From Alistipes sp. (GTDB lineage: Bacteria > Bacteroidota > Bacteroidia > Bacteroidales > Rikenellaceae), in assembly GCA_020026415.1 (NCBI GenBank), contig JAHHQL010000012.1, positions 8,087 through 72,086 on the forward strand: a stretch of DNA of 64,000 nucleotides, read 5' to 3'. A program made the position numbers and the translations under genes. A model generated the notes under the pieces. The model saw only the letters and a program-made list of their open reading frames with translations, did not search any database and was not told the origin of the DNA. Every line of letters begins with the position of its first letter. Within the stretch, counting starts at the first letter, position 1. Shown here in pieces: positions 43,959 through 52,439 of the stretch.

Positions 43959-43984
43959 TCCCGTCACATTAAATCAGATGAATT

Positions 43985-44290
43985 ATGACTGAGAATCAAG
44001 ATTTGGGAATTGATATTGAATTGGATGAAGAGGTGGCGCAGGGCAACTATTCGAACCTTGCGATCATTTCTCACTCGACCTCGGAATTTATCATTGATTT
44101 TGCTGCCGTGCTGCCCGGTGTGGAGAAAGCCCGTGTCAAGAGCCGTGTGATCCTTACGCCCGAACATGCAAAACGCCTGTTGCGTTCGTTGCAGGACAAC
44201 ATCGTCCGTTACGAGTCGGCAATGGGTAAGATTGAGATCCCCTCGCCGCAGGTATCGCCCAACATGGGACCCAAGATGGGGGAGGCATAA
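43985..44290 (+). CDS. DUF3467 family protein
   Basis: 101 residues. Two beta-rich blocks, YSNLAIISHSTSEFIIDFA and ARVKSRVILTPEHAKRLLRSLQDNI, identify the DUF3467 family, small acidic Bacteroidota/bacterial proteins of unknown function. The C-terminal PQVSPNMGPKMGEA is flexible. No partner gene is close; the next 1.15 kb downstream has no clear coding sequence. Confidence 0.85.
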   Translation: MTENQDLGIDIELDEEVAQGNYSNLAIISHSTSEFIIDFAAVLPGVEKARVKSRVILTPEHAKRLLRSLQDNIVRYESAMGKIEIPSPQVSPNMGPKMGEA

Positions 44291-44744
44291 GCCGATTTCC
44301 CCGCGGGGAGCGGGGCGGAAGGTGACGGGTGCGGTTCCGATGCGACAGAGGTTTTGTCATGGATGGCGACACAAGATGTTGAAATAGGGCGCGATTCCGA
44401 GAAGGCAGAAAACATACAGACGCGATTTTGTCGCAAGGCGTGCTGGCGGTCTGATGTACGGTGCGATTCGCAGATTCCGGGAAATGCGCGGTACGGAAGA
44501 GACGTGTGGATATATGCCGTGCCTATGTGCGAAATGTACGGCCGAAAATCTGTCCTGCGGGGAGATTTTGTCGTGGCGTAATCTTTGGAACTGCGGGTTT
44601 GCGGAGTGGGGTTTGCGGAGATTCCGCCACAGGATTCTTTCGAGTGATCCCCGTGTGCACCGATTCTTGATTCCGCGGTAGGCGGATCATTTTCCCTTTG
44701 TTTCCGTCCTTCCGGAAGCGGATTTCCCGATTGATACAAATACA

Positions 44745-44788
44745 AAACGACCGAACTTTTTTGAGGAGTTCGGTCGTTTGTTTTTTTT
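44745..44788. terminator. Strong terminator, mainly plus strand
   Basis: Perfect 13-bp stem AAACGACCGAACT/AGTTCGGTCGTTT with a 9-base loop, then a T8 run on the plus side; on the minus side it is followed by TGTATTTG, weaker but possible. Confidence 0.85.
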
Positions 44789-44836
44789 GTAATTGCCGTT
44801 GAAAACGGCTGTTCGTAATGTTGATAATCGGACGGA

Positions 44837-44870
44837 TTTTCAACAGAGTTATGAACAATTCTGTTGAAAA
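44837..44870. repeat. 11-bp perfect inverted repeat
   Basis: TTTTCAACAGA and TCTGTTGAAAA separated by 12 bases, followed on the plus strand by CTTTTTT. AT-rich stem: could be a weak terminator, a protein-binding site, or part of the candidate RNA. Confidence 0.6.
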
Positions 44871-45107
44871 CTTTTTTAATGCGTTATAAATCAGCAAGGA
44901 AGAAAAATGCTTTATTCGCCTTTTTCCCTCCTCGTTGATTATAAACACAACTACTTATGATTGGACTTTACGCTTATGATGAAACAAGCAAGGGCGTTCA
45001 TCGTCCTCGGAACGGGCACGGACGGATCAATCCGCCGTTGGTTTCCCAAGCGGGCGAATCCCTAAAACGATCCGTCGTCGGTGTTCGCTTCTTGTTTGTT
45101 TCGGCGA

Positions 45108-45139
45108 CAAAGATAAATTAAAATTTTTGATTAACAAAA
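45108..45139 (-). promoter_or_regulatory. Consensus minus-strand promoter with no protein gene downstream
   Basis: TTTTG (complement of 45135-45139), exactly 19 bases, TATCTTTG (complement of 45108-45115). It fires into the 45.1-44.7 kb non-coding interval. Confidence 0.7.
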
Positions 45140-45398
45140 TAAGAATGTTTAATAATGTGAAAATATTGAGGGGCAGCCTTCTAAGTGTGGTCGAAGGGCG
45201 ATTTAGGGGTTTTGTATTTTCAAAAAAGGGTCGGCAGATGGGGCGTAATTGATAAAATTTAGGAGAAATGCGAACCTGAAGTGTCCTTTCGTCCCTCAAA
45301 ATTACGGAAAAAGAGAAGAGGGGGAATTTCGGAAGAAAGAATGGATATTCCTTTTAGGAGAAAGGAACCGAGCGGTCTTTATACACTATATAATATAA

Positions 45399-45426
45399 AG
45401 GTGACCATTCTTTTGAATGGTCACCT
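45399..45426 (-). terminator. Terminator of the ROK kinase gene
   Basis: AGGTGACCATTC/GAATGGTCACCT perfect 12-bp stem with a 4-base loop; on the minus strand it runs into TTTATATTATAT, 24 bases past the stop. Confidence 0.8.
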
Positions 45427-45450
45427 CGTTTTGTGTTTTGTCAAGTCGGA

Positions 45451-46455
45451 TTATTTCGTGACTTCCTGCCAGATCAGTGCCGATGCACCGAGAATGGCGG
45501 CGTTTTTGCCCTGAATGCCGCTGGGAAGCAATTTCACCTTGTCCTTGAAGACGAACAACATGTTCTCCTCAAGGTAGTGTTGTGTCGGCTCGAACAAAAG
45601 ACGTCCGGCTTTCGACAAACCTCCGAACAGGAAGATGGCTTCGGGAGAGGTGATCGTGACGACATTGGCCAGTGCGCGACCCAAGAGTTCGCCCGTGAAA
45701 CGGAAGCACTCCAATGCGATGGGGTCGCCTTCCTGAGCGGCTGCCGAAATCATCGACGCATCGAAATCTCCGTAGGCAATGTCGCGGAGTTTGCTCGGTT
45801 CGGTCATCGTGGCCATCAATTCGAAAGCCGTACGTTTGATACCCGTGGCCGAAACATAAGCCTCCAGACAACCCTTGCGCCCGCAACCGCAGTCTCGACC
45901 GCCCGGAATGGCGATCACGTGGCCGAACTCGCCGGCAAAACCGTCATGGCCGTAGATCATCTCGCCGTTCGACACGAAACCCGAACCGAGACCCGTACCC
46001 AGCGTGATCATGATGAAATCCTTCATGCCTTTGGCGTTGCCGTAGATCATCTCGCCGATGGTGGCGGCGTTGGCATCGTTCGTCACGAGCGTGCGCAATC
46101 CGCCGAAGTAGCGCGATACGTCCTCGGCCAGCGGGAAGTGGCGGCGCATCTCGTCGTTGTTCACTTCGCCGATGCGGAAACGCCACAGGTTGGCGGGGCT
46201 TTCGACCGTACCTTTGTGGAAGTTGGCGTTGGGGGCACCGATACCGATACCCATCAGTTCGTATTCGAAGGTGATGCTGTCCACCATGGCGTGCATGGCC
46301 TGGCACAGATCGTGCACATAAGCCGGATAGTCATCGACATGGGGATATTTTTTGGTCGAGATGACCGATTCTGCATAGAGATCACCGTTTTCATCGACAA
46401 GGCCGAATGCGGTGTTGATGCCGCCTATATCGACACCAATAGCAAGTTTCTTCAT
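45451..46455 (-). CDS. ROK family sugar kinase (glucokinase-like)
   Basis: 334 residues. ATP motif VDIGGINTAFGLV near the N-terminus (isoleucine where most relatives have threonine), catalytic aspartate in TNDANAATIGE, and the zinc-binding HxxGxxx-CGCGRKGCLE motif of ROK kinases (FGHVIAIPGGRDCGCGRKGC). Most likely phosphorylates glucose or an amino sugar using ATP. Single-gene transcript with its own promoter and terminator. Confidence 0.92.
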   Translation of the reverse strand: MKKLAIGVDIGGINTAFGLVDENGDLYAESVISTKKYPHVDDYPAYVHDLCQAMHAMVDSITFEYELMGIGIGAPNANFHKGTVESPANLWRFRIGEVNNDEMRRHFPLAEDVSRYFGGLRTLVTNDANAATIGEMIYGNAKGMKDFIMITLGTGLGSGFVSNGEMIYGHDGFAGEFGHVIAIPGGRDCGCGRKGCLEAYVSATGIKRTAFELMATMTEPSKLRDIAYGDFDASMISAAAQEGDPIALECFRFTGELLGRALANVVTITSPEAIFLFGGLSKAGRLLFEPTQHYLEENMLFVFKDKVKLLPSGIQGKNAAILGASALIWQEVTK

Positions 46456-46498
46456 ATTGTATTGAATATTTTCAGATTATTTTTATTTCGGGATAGGT

Positions 46499-46531
46499 CA
46501 AAGTTAGAACAAAATTTGAGACACTCCAAAA
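46499..46531 (-). promoter_or_regulatory. Promoter of the ROK kinase gene
   Basis: Minus strand: TTTTG (complement of 46527-46531), 20 bases, TAACTTTG (complement of 46499-46506), 43 bases before the ATG. Confidence 0.7.
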
Positions 46532-46667
46532 CATTTGTTCTTTTTTCGGTCGGAATCTGTGCATCGGACGCTGGGTGTGCGGGTTGCACAGACTGCAAAA
46601 ACGCAAACCCGAAGGGGTGTATGACCCTTTTTTTTACGAAAAAGGAGTATCTCCGAAGTTTTTTTCC

Positions 46668-46675
46668 TATTTTTG
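46668..46675 (+). promoter_or_regulatory. -7 box for the prenyl synthase operon
   Basis: TATTTTTG, 36 bases before the ATG; -33 element unclear. Confidence 0.45.
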
Positions 46676-46711
46676 GGAAAAATATTGAAACCCCTCATAA
46701 AAAACATAATC

Positions 46712-47680
46712 ATGGATACCGATCAGCAAATTCTTGAAACTTTCGAAAAATATCTGGCGCAGACGCTTTTCCCCGATGAACCCGAATTGCTCTACGCCCC
46801 GATTCGTTACTCGTTGGCAGGGGGCGGCAAACGCCTTCGCCCGATGCTTTTGCTGCTTTCGTACCGCCTGTTCGGCGACGATGTGCAGCGTGCTCTGCCT
46901 GCGGCTGCCGCCGTGGAGGTGTTCCACAACTTCACGTTGCTGCACGACGACATCATGGACAACTCGATGTTGCGCCGCGGAAAACCTTCGGTCTATGCCA
47001 AATGGGGGCAGAATACCGCCATCCTGTCGGGTGATGCGATGGTGATCTCGGCCTACAAACTGCTGGAACAGATCGCTCCCGAATACCTGCCGCGTATCCT
47101 CAAAATCTTCAATCAGATGGCTTTGGAGGTGTGCGAGGGACAGCAGTACGACATGGACTTCGAGCAGAAACAGAAGGTCTCGGTCGTCGAGTACATGAAC
47201 ATGATCGAACAGAAGACCTCGGTACTGTTGGCCGGGTCGGCCATGATCGGAGCCACGCTCGGCGATGCTTCCGAGGAGCAGATCCGTCAGTTGCGTCGTT
47301 TTGCCATCGAGTTGGGTATGGCCTTCCAGTTGCAGGACGATCTTCTGGACAGTTACGGGTCTGACCAATGGACAAAACCCGTCGGCGGCGACATTTTGGA
47401 GCATAAGATGACCTATCTGATGATTTCGGCGATGAGTCACTCGTCGGAGAGCGAGCGTAAGGTGCTGCGCGAGACGCATCGCCGCGAGGATCTCACGAAC
47501 GAGCAGAAGATCGAGACCGTTCTGGAGATCTACAACCGCCACAACGTCCGCCACCTGACCGAACAGCAGATTTCGTTGCGATTTGATCGTGCGCTTGCCA
47601 TTCTGGATGACTTGGGCGACGAGGAGCGTACCGAGCCGTTGCGTCACTTCGCACGCAGTCTGATGGGGCGCAAAAAATAA
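46712..47680 (+). CDS. Polyprenyl diphosphate synthase
   Basis: 322-residue trans-isoprenyl diphosphate synthase, extends IPP units for farnesyl/geranylgeranyl or longer chains. First aspartate-rich motif DDIMD (D79, D80, D83) with the following NSMLRRGKPS; second motif QLQDDLLDSYG around 210. GGGKRLRPML binds IPP. The residue region before the first motif (bulky F72-H-N-F) limits chain length, but product size cannot be fixed by eye. A 13-codon longer frame overlaps the promoter box and is rejected. Nine bases upstream of the U32 gene. Confidence 0.94.
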   Translation: MDTDQQILETFEKYLAQTLFPDEPELLYAPIRYSLAGGGKRLRPMLLLLSYRLFGDDVQRALPAAAAVEVFHNFTLLHDDIMDNSMLRRGKPSVYAKWGQNTAILSGDAMVISAYKLLEQIAPEYLPRILKIFNQMALEVCEGQQYDMDFEQKQKVSVVEYMNMIEQKTSVLLAGSAMIGATLGDASEEQIRQLRRFAIELGMAFQLQDDLLDSYGSDQWTKPVGGDILEHKMTYLMISAMSHSSESERKVLRETHRREDLTNEQKIETVLEIYNRHNVRHLTEQQISLRFDRALAILDDLGDEERTEPLRHFARSLMGRKK

Positions 47681-47689
47681 ACACCGCAA

Positions 47690-48937
47690 ATGCAAAGAAA
47701 AGATATTGAAATTATGGCCCCCGTGGGGTCGTACGAATCTCTGACAGCCGCCATCGAAGCGGGTGCCGACTCGATTTATTTCGGAGTGGGCAAACTCAAC
47801 ATGCGCTCGGCGTCGGCTGCAAACTTTACGTTGGACGACCTCGCGAAGATCGTCCGTATTGCCCACGAACACGGCGTGAAGACCTATCTTACGGTCAATA
47901 CCGTGGTTTATGAGGATGAACTTCTGACCGTCCATGAGGTGATCGATCGCGCCCATGAAGAGGGGGTCGATGCCATCATCGCATCGGATATGGCGGCGAT
48001 CCTTTATGCCCGCCGCATCGGACAGGAGGTACACATCTCGACGCAGTGCAACATTTCGAACTCCGAGGCGGTGAAATTCTTTTCGCAGTGGGCCGATACG
48101 GTGGTGCTTGCCCGCGAACTTTCGCTGGAGCAGATCGCGAAGATCCGCCGCGAAATTGTCGAGAATCAGATCTGCGGTCCGAGGGGCGAACTGGTCGAGA
48201 TCGAGATGTTTGCCCACGGCGCGTTGTGCATGTCGATTTCGGGCAAATGCTACCTGTCGCTCTACGAGACGAATTGCTCGGCGAATAGAGGTGCCTGTCG
48301 TCAGTTGTGCCGCCGCAAATATACGGTGCGCGACAAGGAGACGGGCGCGGAACTCGACATCGACGGACGTTATGTCCTTTCGCCCAAGGATCTGTGTACG
48401 GTCGATTTCTTAGACAAATTTATCTCGGCAGGCGTGCGCGTGCTGAAAATCGAGGGTCGTGCGCGTGGTGCGGAATACGTCAAGCGCGTGGTCGAGACCT
48501 ACGATGCGGCGTTGCGAGCCATCGAGGCGGGAACTTACACGCGCGAGGCAGCCAAGGAGTTCAAGGAGCATCTTGCGACGGTCTTCAACCGCGGCTTCTG
48601 GGAAGGGTACTATGCAGGTCGTCCCGTGGCGGAACACAGCGAGAATTACGGATCGTCGGCGACGATGCGCAAGGTCTTTGTGGGGCGCGTGACCAATTTC
48701 TTCAAAAAATTGTCGGTAGCGGAGGTTGCCGTCGAGGCTGCACCGTTGAAGGTCGGCGAGCAGATCTTCTTCATGGGACCCACAACGGGCGTGAAGGAAC
48801 AGACGCTTGAGGAGTTGCACGGCCCCGAAGGCGAGGTGTGCGACGAGGTGACGCAGGGTAATCTGTGCGCCATCCACACCAACGACCTGATCCGCCGTGG
48901 CGACCAACTCTACAAATTTGTGGAGGTCGGGAACTGA
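47690..48937 (+). CDS. U32 family protein, TrhP-like (tRNA hydroxylation)
   Basis: 415 residues, the short single-domain type of U32, matching TrhP/YegQ, which makes 5-hydroxyuridine in tRNA wobble positions with prephenate-derived chemistry. Cysteine cluster: C180, C187, C203 and C207 in HGALCMSISGKC and NRGACRQLC. The barrel starts IMAPVGSYESLTAAIEAGADSIYFGVG. A second, longer U32 protein (RlhA-like) is encoded at 18.8-20.7 kb. Follows the prenyl synthase by 9 bases. Confidence 0.88.
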   Translation: MQRKDIEIMAPVGSYESLTAAIEAGADSIYFGVGKLNMRSASAANFTLDDLAKIVRIAHEHGVKTYLTVNTVVYEDELLTVHEVIDRAHEEGVDAIIASDMAAILYARRIGQEVHISTQCNISNSEAVKFFSQWADTVVLARELSLEQIAKIRREIVENQICGPRGELVEIEMFAHGALCMSISGKCYLSLYETNCSANRGACRQLCRRKYTVRDKETGAELDIDGRYVLSPKDLCTVDFLDKFISAGVRVLKIEGRARGAEYVKRVVETYDAALRAIEAGTYTREAAKEFKEHLATVFNRGFWEGYYAGRPVAEHSENYGSSATMRKVFVGRVTNFFKKLSVAEVAVEAAPLKVGEQIFFMGPTTGVKEQTLEELHGPEGEVCDEVTQGNLCAIHTNDLIRRGDQLYKFVEVGN

Positions 48938-48954
48938 CCGATCGTGTCGTAAAA

Positions 48955-48994
48955 AGAAAGAAAGGTGAATTTCTCCGAAGGGAAATTCACCTTT
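48955..48994. terminator. Bidirectional terminator
   Basis: AAAGGTGAATTTC/GAAATTCACCTTT perfect 13-bp stem, 8-base loop; on the minus strand it is followed by CTTTCTTTTT, so it mainly serves the convergent membrane-protein gene. Confidence 0.8.
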
Positions 48995-49018
48995 CCCGGT
49001 TTTAGGAAGTGAGGTTTT

Positions 49019-49519
49019 TTACTTGCGAATGATGCGGATGTCGGTAGCGGGTCGGAACGCAAGATCCGTATATTCGAAGACCTGTACCGCGGCAAACGAA
49101 TTGTCGGAGGTGCGGTACAGGGTCACGATCAGCGAATGCACCGCACTCTCCTTGCGTGAGGCAAGTCCTCGGATGTCGCCCCGCTCGATCTGGGAGAGGA
49201 TCTCGTCGCGATCCTTCAGATCGAATCCGTATTCGCGGCGGATGAGGCGTTCGCCCGTCTTCTGAAGGCAGGGCGTGCCGCGTTTCTGCGCCAGTCGGAT
49301 AAAGAGGATCAGTCCGCTGAGGATCATCAGGAGAACGCCCAGCGAAAGAATGCCGAACGAGATGTCGTGGGGCAGCATCCCCGCATCGAGATCCGAGAAA
49401 AGAATCATCAGAAATCCCGCTCCGAGCAGGAGGGCATAGGTCAAAACTGATTTGCGACGGCGTACAATCGCTCCGTCGGGCAGGGCGTACATCGCCTTGC
49501 AGATATTGTTGTCGTTCAT
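49019..49519 (-). CDS. Uncharacterised membrane protein
   Basis: 166 residues. Short cytoplasmic start, two hydrophobic helices at about 25-42 and 54-75, then a soluble C-terminal 85 residues (ERLIRREYGFDLKDRDEILSQIERGDIRGL...FAAVQVFEYTDLAFRPAT). No family recognised. Convergent with the U32 gene and separated by a terminator. Real gene judged from length, the membrane pattern and the terminator right after its stop. Confidence 0.65.
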   Translation of the reverse strand: MNDNNICKAMYALPDGAIVRRRKSVLTYALLLGAGFLMILFSDLDAGMLPHDISFGILSLGVLLMILSGLILFIRLAQKRGTPCLQKTGERLIRREYGFDLKDRDEILSQIERGDIRGLASRKESAVHSLIVTLYRTSDNSFAAVQVFEYTDLAFRPATDIRIIRK

Positions 49520-49649
49520 GGTTGTTTTTTAATTTGGGTGGGGCGCAATCTGCCCCGGTTAGCATTTTTTTTGGTGGGCATGGAATGCCCGTAAACGTAA
49601 AGGAAGAGCGGTTTTCCGCGTGTGGGGGACACTTTTCCCCGAAAAAATG

Positions 49650-50018
49650 CTAAATGATTAACCGCCTGAGTGCCACGACGTAGTAGTCGGCCGAACGCAG
49701 GACGGCATGAGCGAAAAAATATTTCCGATTGGAGGATATTGCGAGGTTTGCGCCCGAATGTGCTGCCGGACAGCACAGGCGCATGGCGATGCGGTGATGG
49801 TGACGCGGGGTGCGGTGCAACGGCGTGCGCACCGACGGTTGGGCGGGGCGGCTGATGCCCGTCATGATGAGAAGCGTCCGGTCGGGAGTGTCCCATTGCG
49901 GAATCTCTTCCGCGGAGGTTTCTTCCCAAGACGGCATGCCGCATTCCGGCTGATTTCGGGCATCTGCTAAAAACAGCGAACCGAGCAGGAAGAGAATAAG
50001 AATGACGATTCGTTTCAT
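49650..50018 (-). CDS. Small secreted protein of unknown function
   Basis: 122 residues with a clear signal peptide (MKRIVILILFLLGSLFLADA). The mature part is rich in R, H and P (HRTPRHHHRIAMRLCCP) with a few cysteines and no recognisable domain. A TACTTTTG box lies 35 bases before it on the minus strand. Composition and lack of homology make it the least certain of the reported proteins. Confidence 0.5.
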   Translation of the reverse strand: MKRIVILILFLLGSLFLADARNQPECGMPSWEETSAEEIPQWDTPDRTLLIMTGISRPAQPSVRTPLHRTPRHHHRIAMRLCCPAAHSGANLAISSNRKYFFAHAVLRSADYYVVALRRLII

Positions 50019-50086
50019 GAAGTGCGACTTCGGGACGCGAAATTTGTTCGGGCAAAAGTAGAACGAATAATTCGGGCGTTATTCTC

Positions 50087-50947
50087 CTATTGCGGAATAA
50101 AGATGTAACTTATCGTACCTTTCTGACGCGCGGGGGCGTTGTTGTCGATGTTGAATTTCGAGCGGCGGGCGGCGTTGAGTGCCGCCTCGCGCATGCACTG
50201 GTCGCCGCCTTCCAGAACCTTCGCCGAAACAACTTTTCCCGAACAGGTGATCGTCGCCTCGACCACCACTTCGCCGCCGCCTTCGCACAGGTAGGCGGGG
50301 ATGTGGATGTAGCGCGAGGTGCGTGTGGGATTCGTAAACGAGAACGAGACCGTCACACGACCTTTGACCTTCCGGTCTTCGTGCTCTCGGTCGCCTTTCG
50401 AACCCGATGCCGAATTGCGGATGTTCTGCTCCTCGGCCAGACCGCGTTCGTAGGCTTCGCGGTTCTGACGCATGCGCTCCTGCGCCTCCTCGGCGGCCTC
50501 GTTGATGGCGGCGGCATTCGTACCGCGGTCGTCTTTAAGTTGCTCGTTCAGAGCGTTTTCGTTCGAAGTCTGATTCTTGATGCTCGACCAGTCGATGGGG
50601 TCTTGCTGCTGGCGGCGGCGCGTCTCCTCCAAAAGGCGGTCGCGCTCCTTTTCCAATTCGGCGAGTTGTTGCAGGTCGATGTACATGGTCTGCGTGGTTT
50701 CCTTGCGGCCGATCACGATTTTGGACGATACGAAAGCGATCATCAGCACCAAGTAGGCGATCAGCGTGACACACAGCCCGATGCGGTGGTCGTAACTCCA
50801 CGAACCGACATCCTCCCGGCGATTGTCGAACGGCAGTTTGAGTCGCGGACGCCGCGGGGCGGGGCGGGGCGCAGGGGAAGAGGCCGTATCGGGGACTTCC
50901 TTTTCCGATGCTTCGGGAGAGCGGGTTTCGGGTGTGGGTGTTGCCAT
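50087..50947 (-). CDS. TonB-like energy transducer
   Basis: 286 residues. Proline-rich N-terminal cytoplasmic segment (PTPETRSP...), one membrane helix at about 57-80, a charged coiled-coil linker (about 85-185, ELEKERDRLLEETRRRQQQ), then a TonB C-terminal-like domain: GGEVVVEATITCSGKVVSAKVLEGGDQCMREAALNAARRSKFN. TonB proteins pass proton-motive energy to outer-membrane receptors. No ExbB/ExbD nearby. The ATG of MATPTPETR is used; a long upstream frame runs into lpxC. Confidence 0.85.
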   Translation of the reverse strand: MATPTPETRSPEASEKEVPDTASSPAPRPAPRRPRLKLPFDNRREDVGSWSYDHRIGLCVTLIAYLVLMIAFVSSKIVIGRKETTQTMYIDLQQLAELEKERDRLLEETRRRQQQDPIDWSSIKNQTSNENALNEQLKDDRGTNAAAINEAAEEAQERMRQNREAYERGLAEEQNIRNSASGSKGDREHEDRKVKGRVTVSFSFTNPTRTSRYIHIPAYLCEGGGEVVVEATITCSGKVVSAKVLEGGDQCMREAALNAARRSKFNIDNNAPARQKGTISYIFIPQ

Positions 50948-50971
50948 TGTCTTATACTGTGATATTTTGCA

Positions 50972-50979
50972 CAAAAGTA
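50972..50979 (-). promoter_or_regulatory. -7 box for the TonB-like gene
   Basis: TACTTTTG on the minus strand, 25 bases before the ATG; no clear -33 element. Confidence 0.5.
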
Positions 50980-51000
50980 GGCTATTTAAATGATTTTTCA

Positions 51001-51008
51001 TATATTTG
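51001..51008 (+). promoter_or_regulatory. -7 box for lpxC/fabZ-lpxA
   Basis: TATATTTG, 27 bases before the ATG; -33 unclear in the AT-rich divergent spacer. Confidence 0.5.
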
Positions 51009-51035
51009 CGAGAAATTATAATCAATTGTTTTAAT

Positions 51036-52439
51036 ATGTCTGCCAAACAACAAACGCTTAATGCCCCGATCTCGTTTTCGGGAAAAGGTTTGCACACGGG
51101 CGTCCGTGTGACGATGACCGTAAATCCTGCGGATATTGACACCGGTATCATTTTCCGTCGTGTCGATTTGGAAGGAAATCCCACGATTCCTGCATTGTGC
51201 GAGAATGTAGTGGACACATCGCGCGGAACCACGATCGAACAAGGTGGAAACCGAGTATCGACCATCGAACATATCATGTCTGCACTGTGGACGCTCGGCG
51301 TGGATAACGCCGTCATCGACATCAACGGCCCCGAAACCCCCATCATGGACGGTTCGGCACGTGAGTATGCCGAGGCGATCACCCGTGTGGGTGTCGTGGA
51401 TCAGGAGGCCGAACGCTCCTACTACCACGTCACCGAGAAGATGGTCTATACGATTCCCGAAAAGGGTGTTGCCATCATTCTCTATCCCGATGACGAGTTC
51501 TCCGTGTCGCTGCATGTCGATTACAACTCGAAGGTCATCGGCAATCAGTACGCCACGTTCAATCCCGGCGACGATTACGCCGACAAGATTGCTCCCTGCC
51601 GTACGTTCGTATTCCTGCACGAGATCGAACCGCTGATCAAGATGAACCTGATCAAGGGCGGTGATCTGGACAACGCCATCGTCGTGGTGGAGTATCCCGT
51701 TCCCGAAGATCAGCAGGAGCACCTCAAGAAGGCCTTCAACAAACCCGACATCGTCATCAAGGAGGGGTATCTGAACAACTTGGAGTTGCGTTGCAACAAC
51801 GAGTTGGCACGTCACAAGTTGCTCGACCTGCTCGGCGACTTCGCCCTGCTCGGTCAGCGCATCAAGGGTCGTGTGTGGGCAACCCGTCCGGGTCACTATG
51901 CCAACACCGAGTTCATGAAGGATCTCAAACGCCGCATCCGCAAGGCGGGCGAGAAACCCCGTTACCAGTACGACTGCCGCAAACCCGCCCTGTACGACAT
52001 CAACGACATCCGCCGTATGTTGCCGCACCGTCCGCCGTTCTTGCTGGTGGATCGTATCTTCCGTTGTGAGGATGGTTGTGTGGCCGGTATCAAGAACGTG
52101 ACGATGAACGAGCCGTTCTTCGTGGGTCACTTCCCCGAGGAGCCCGTCATGCCCGGTGTCCTGATCGTCGAGGCGATGGCACAGTGCAGCGGCATCATGG
52201 TGTTGCGTTCGGTACCCGATCCCGAGAACTATTCGACTTACTTCATGAAGATCGACAAAGTGAAGTTCAAACGTAAGGTCGTTCCCGGCGACACGCTTCA
52301 GTTCGAGATTCATCTCTTGGAGCCGATCCGTCGCGGTGTGGCTTTGGTCGAGGCCAAGGCATTCGTCGGCGAGACATTGGCCTGCGAGGCCGAACTGATG
52401 GCTCAGATTGTCAAAAATAAAAACGTGGAAAAGAAATAA
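51036..52439 (+). CDS. lpxC/fabZ: Bifunctional LpxC/FabZ
   Basis: 467-residue fusion typical of Bacteroidota. Residues about 1-300: LpxC, the zinc deacetylase that commits UDP-3-O-acyl-GlcNAc to lipid A; IEHIMSALWTLGVDNAVIDINGPE and RHKLLDLLGDFALLG carry zinc ligands. Residues about 318-467: FabZ, 3-hydroxyacyl-ACP dehydratase, starting MLPHRPPFLLVDRI, with the catalytic histidine H365 in FVGHFPEEPVMPG and the glutamate in IVEAMAQ. Joining the two links lipid A flux to fatty-acid elongation. The ATG of MSAKQQT is chosen; the upstream ten codons overlap the -7 box. Stop overlaps lpxA by one base. Confidence 0.97.
   Translation: MSAKQQTLNAPISFSGKGLHTGVRVTMTVNPADIDTGIIFRRVDLEGNPTIPALCENVVDTSRGTTIEQGGNRVSTIEHIMSALWTLGVDNAVIDINGPETPIMDGSAREYAEAITRVGVVDQEAERSYYHVTEKMVYTIPEKGVAIILYPDDEFSVSLHVDYNSKVIGNQYATFNPGDDYADKIAPCRTFVFLHEIEPLIKMNLIKGGDLDNAIVVVEYPVPEDQQEHLKKAFNKPDIVIKEGYLNNLELRCNNELARHKLLDLLGDFALLGQRIKGRVWATRPGHYANTEFMKDLKRRIRKAGEKPRYQYDCRKPALYDINDIRRMLPHRPPFLLVDRIFRCEDGCVAGIKNVTMNEPFFVGHFPEEPVMPGVLIVEAMAQCSGIMVLRSVPDPENYSTYFMKIDKVKFKRKVVPGDTLQFEIHLLEPIRRGVALVEAKAFVGETLACEAELMAQIVKNKNVEKK

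Larger units (their letters stand above)
44745..45102 (-). ncRNA. Candidate structured non-coding RNA
   Basis: Inferred transcript from the consensus minus-strand promoter to the terminator hairpin, about 350 nt. Near its 5' end, GACGGATC pairs with GATCCGTC (45069-45076 with 45021-45028), enclosing an inner CCG-TTGG/CCAA-CGG hairpin capped by GAAA. It contains a possible 16-codon open frame (complement of 44956-45006, MNALACFIISVKSNHK) with GAGGA in front, and further on an 11-bp inverted repeat. No known RNA family is recognised; tmRNA and RNase P RNA signatures were looked for and not seen. Confidence 0.3.
44291..45398. other. 1.1-kb region without a supported protein gene
   Basis: The first 450 bases are GC-rich and featureless apart from short open frames lacking start signals. 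A strong terminator follows at 44745, then an AT-rich stretch with an 11-bp inverted repeat (44837-44870), a small GCCGTT/AACGGC hairpin (44795-44809), a stem-loop at 45021-45076 and a consensus minus-strand promoter at 45108-45139. The last 250 bases hold nothing recognisable before the ROK terminator. See the candidate ncRNA entry. Confidence 0.55.

Noticed and set aside
43891..44870. DnaA-box-like sequences (43891, 43901, 44819) in an AT-rich non-coding region: possible replication origin
   Set aside because: Each box has at least one mismatch and the cluster is sparse. Eye counts of G and C on a few lines left and right of it show G at or above C on the plus strand on both sides, so there is no sign of a skew switch; highly expressed genes (rpoBC, nusA, infB) all point the same way.
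44523..44948. 141-residue frame on the minus strand
   Set aside because: Starts with GTG, crosses a 13-bp terminator stem and an inverted repeat, and is rich in residues expected from AT-rich non-coding DNA.
44745..45102. tmRNA or RNase P RNA in this interval
   Set aside because: Looked for a tRNA-like end with TTCGANTCC and a tag ending in ALAA, and for the GAGGAAAGTCC-type RNase P core; none was found.
46560..46645. Hairpin-like GC-rich sequence before the prenyl synthase gene
   Set aside because: The GGGT/GACCC pairing is only about five base pairs and lies too close to a T-run by chance; not strong enough to call a terminator.
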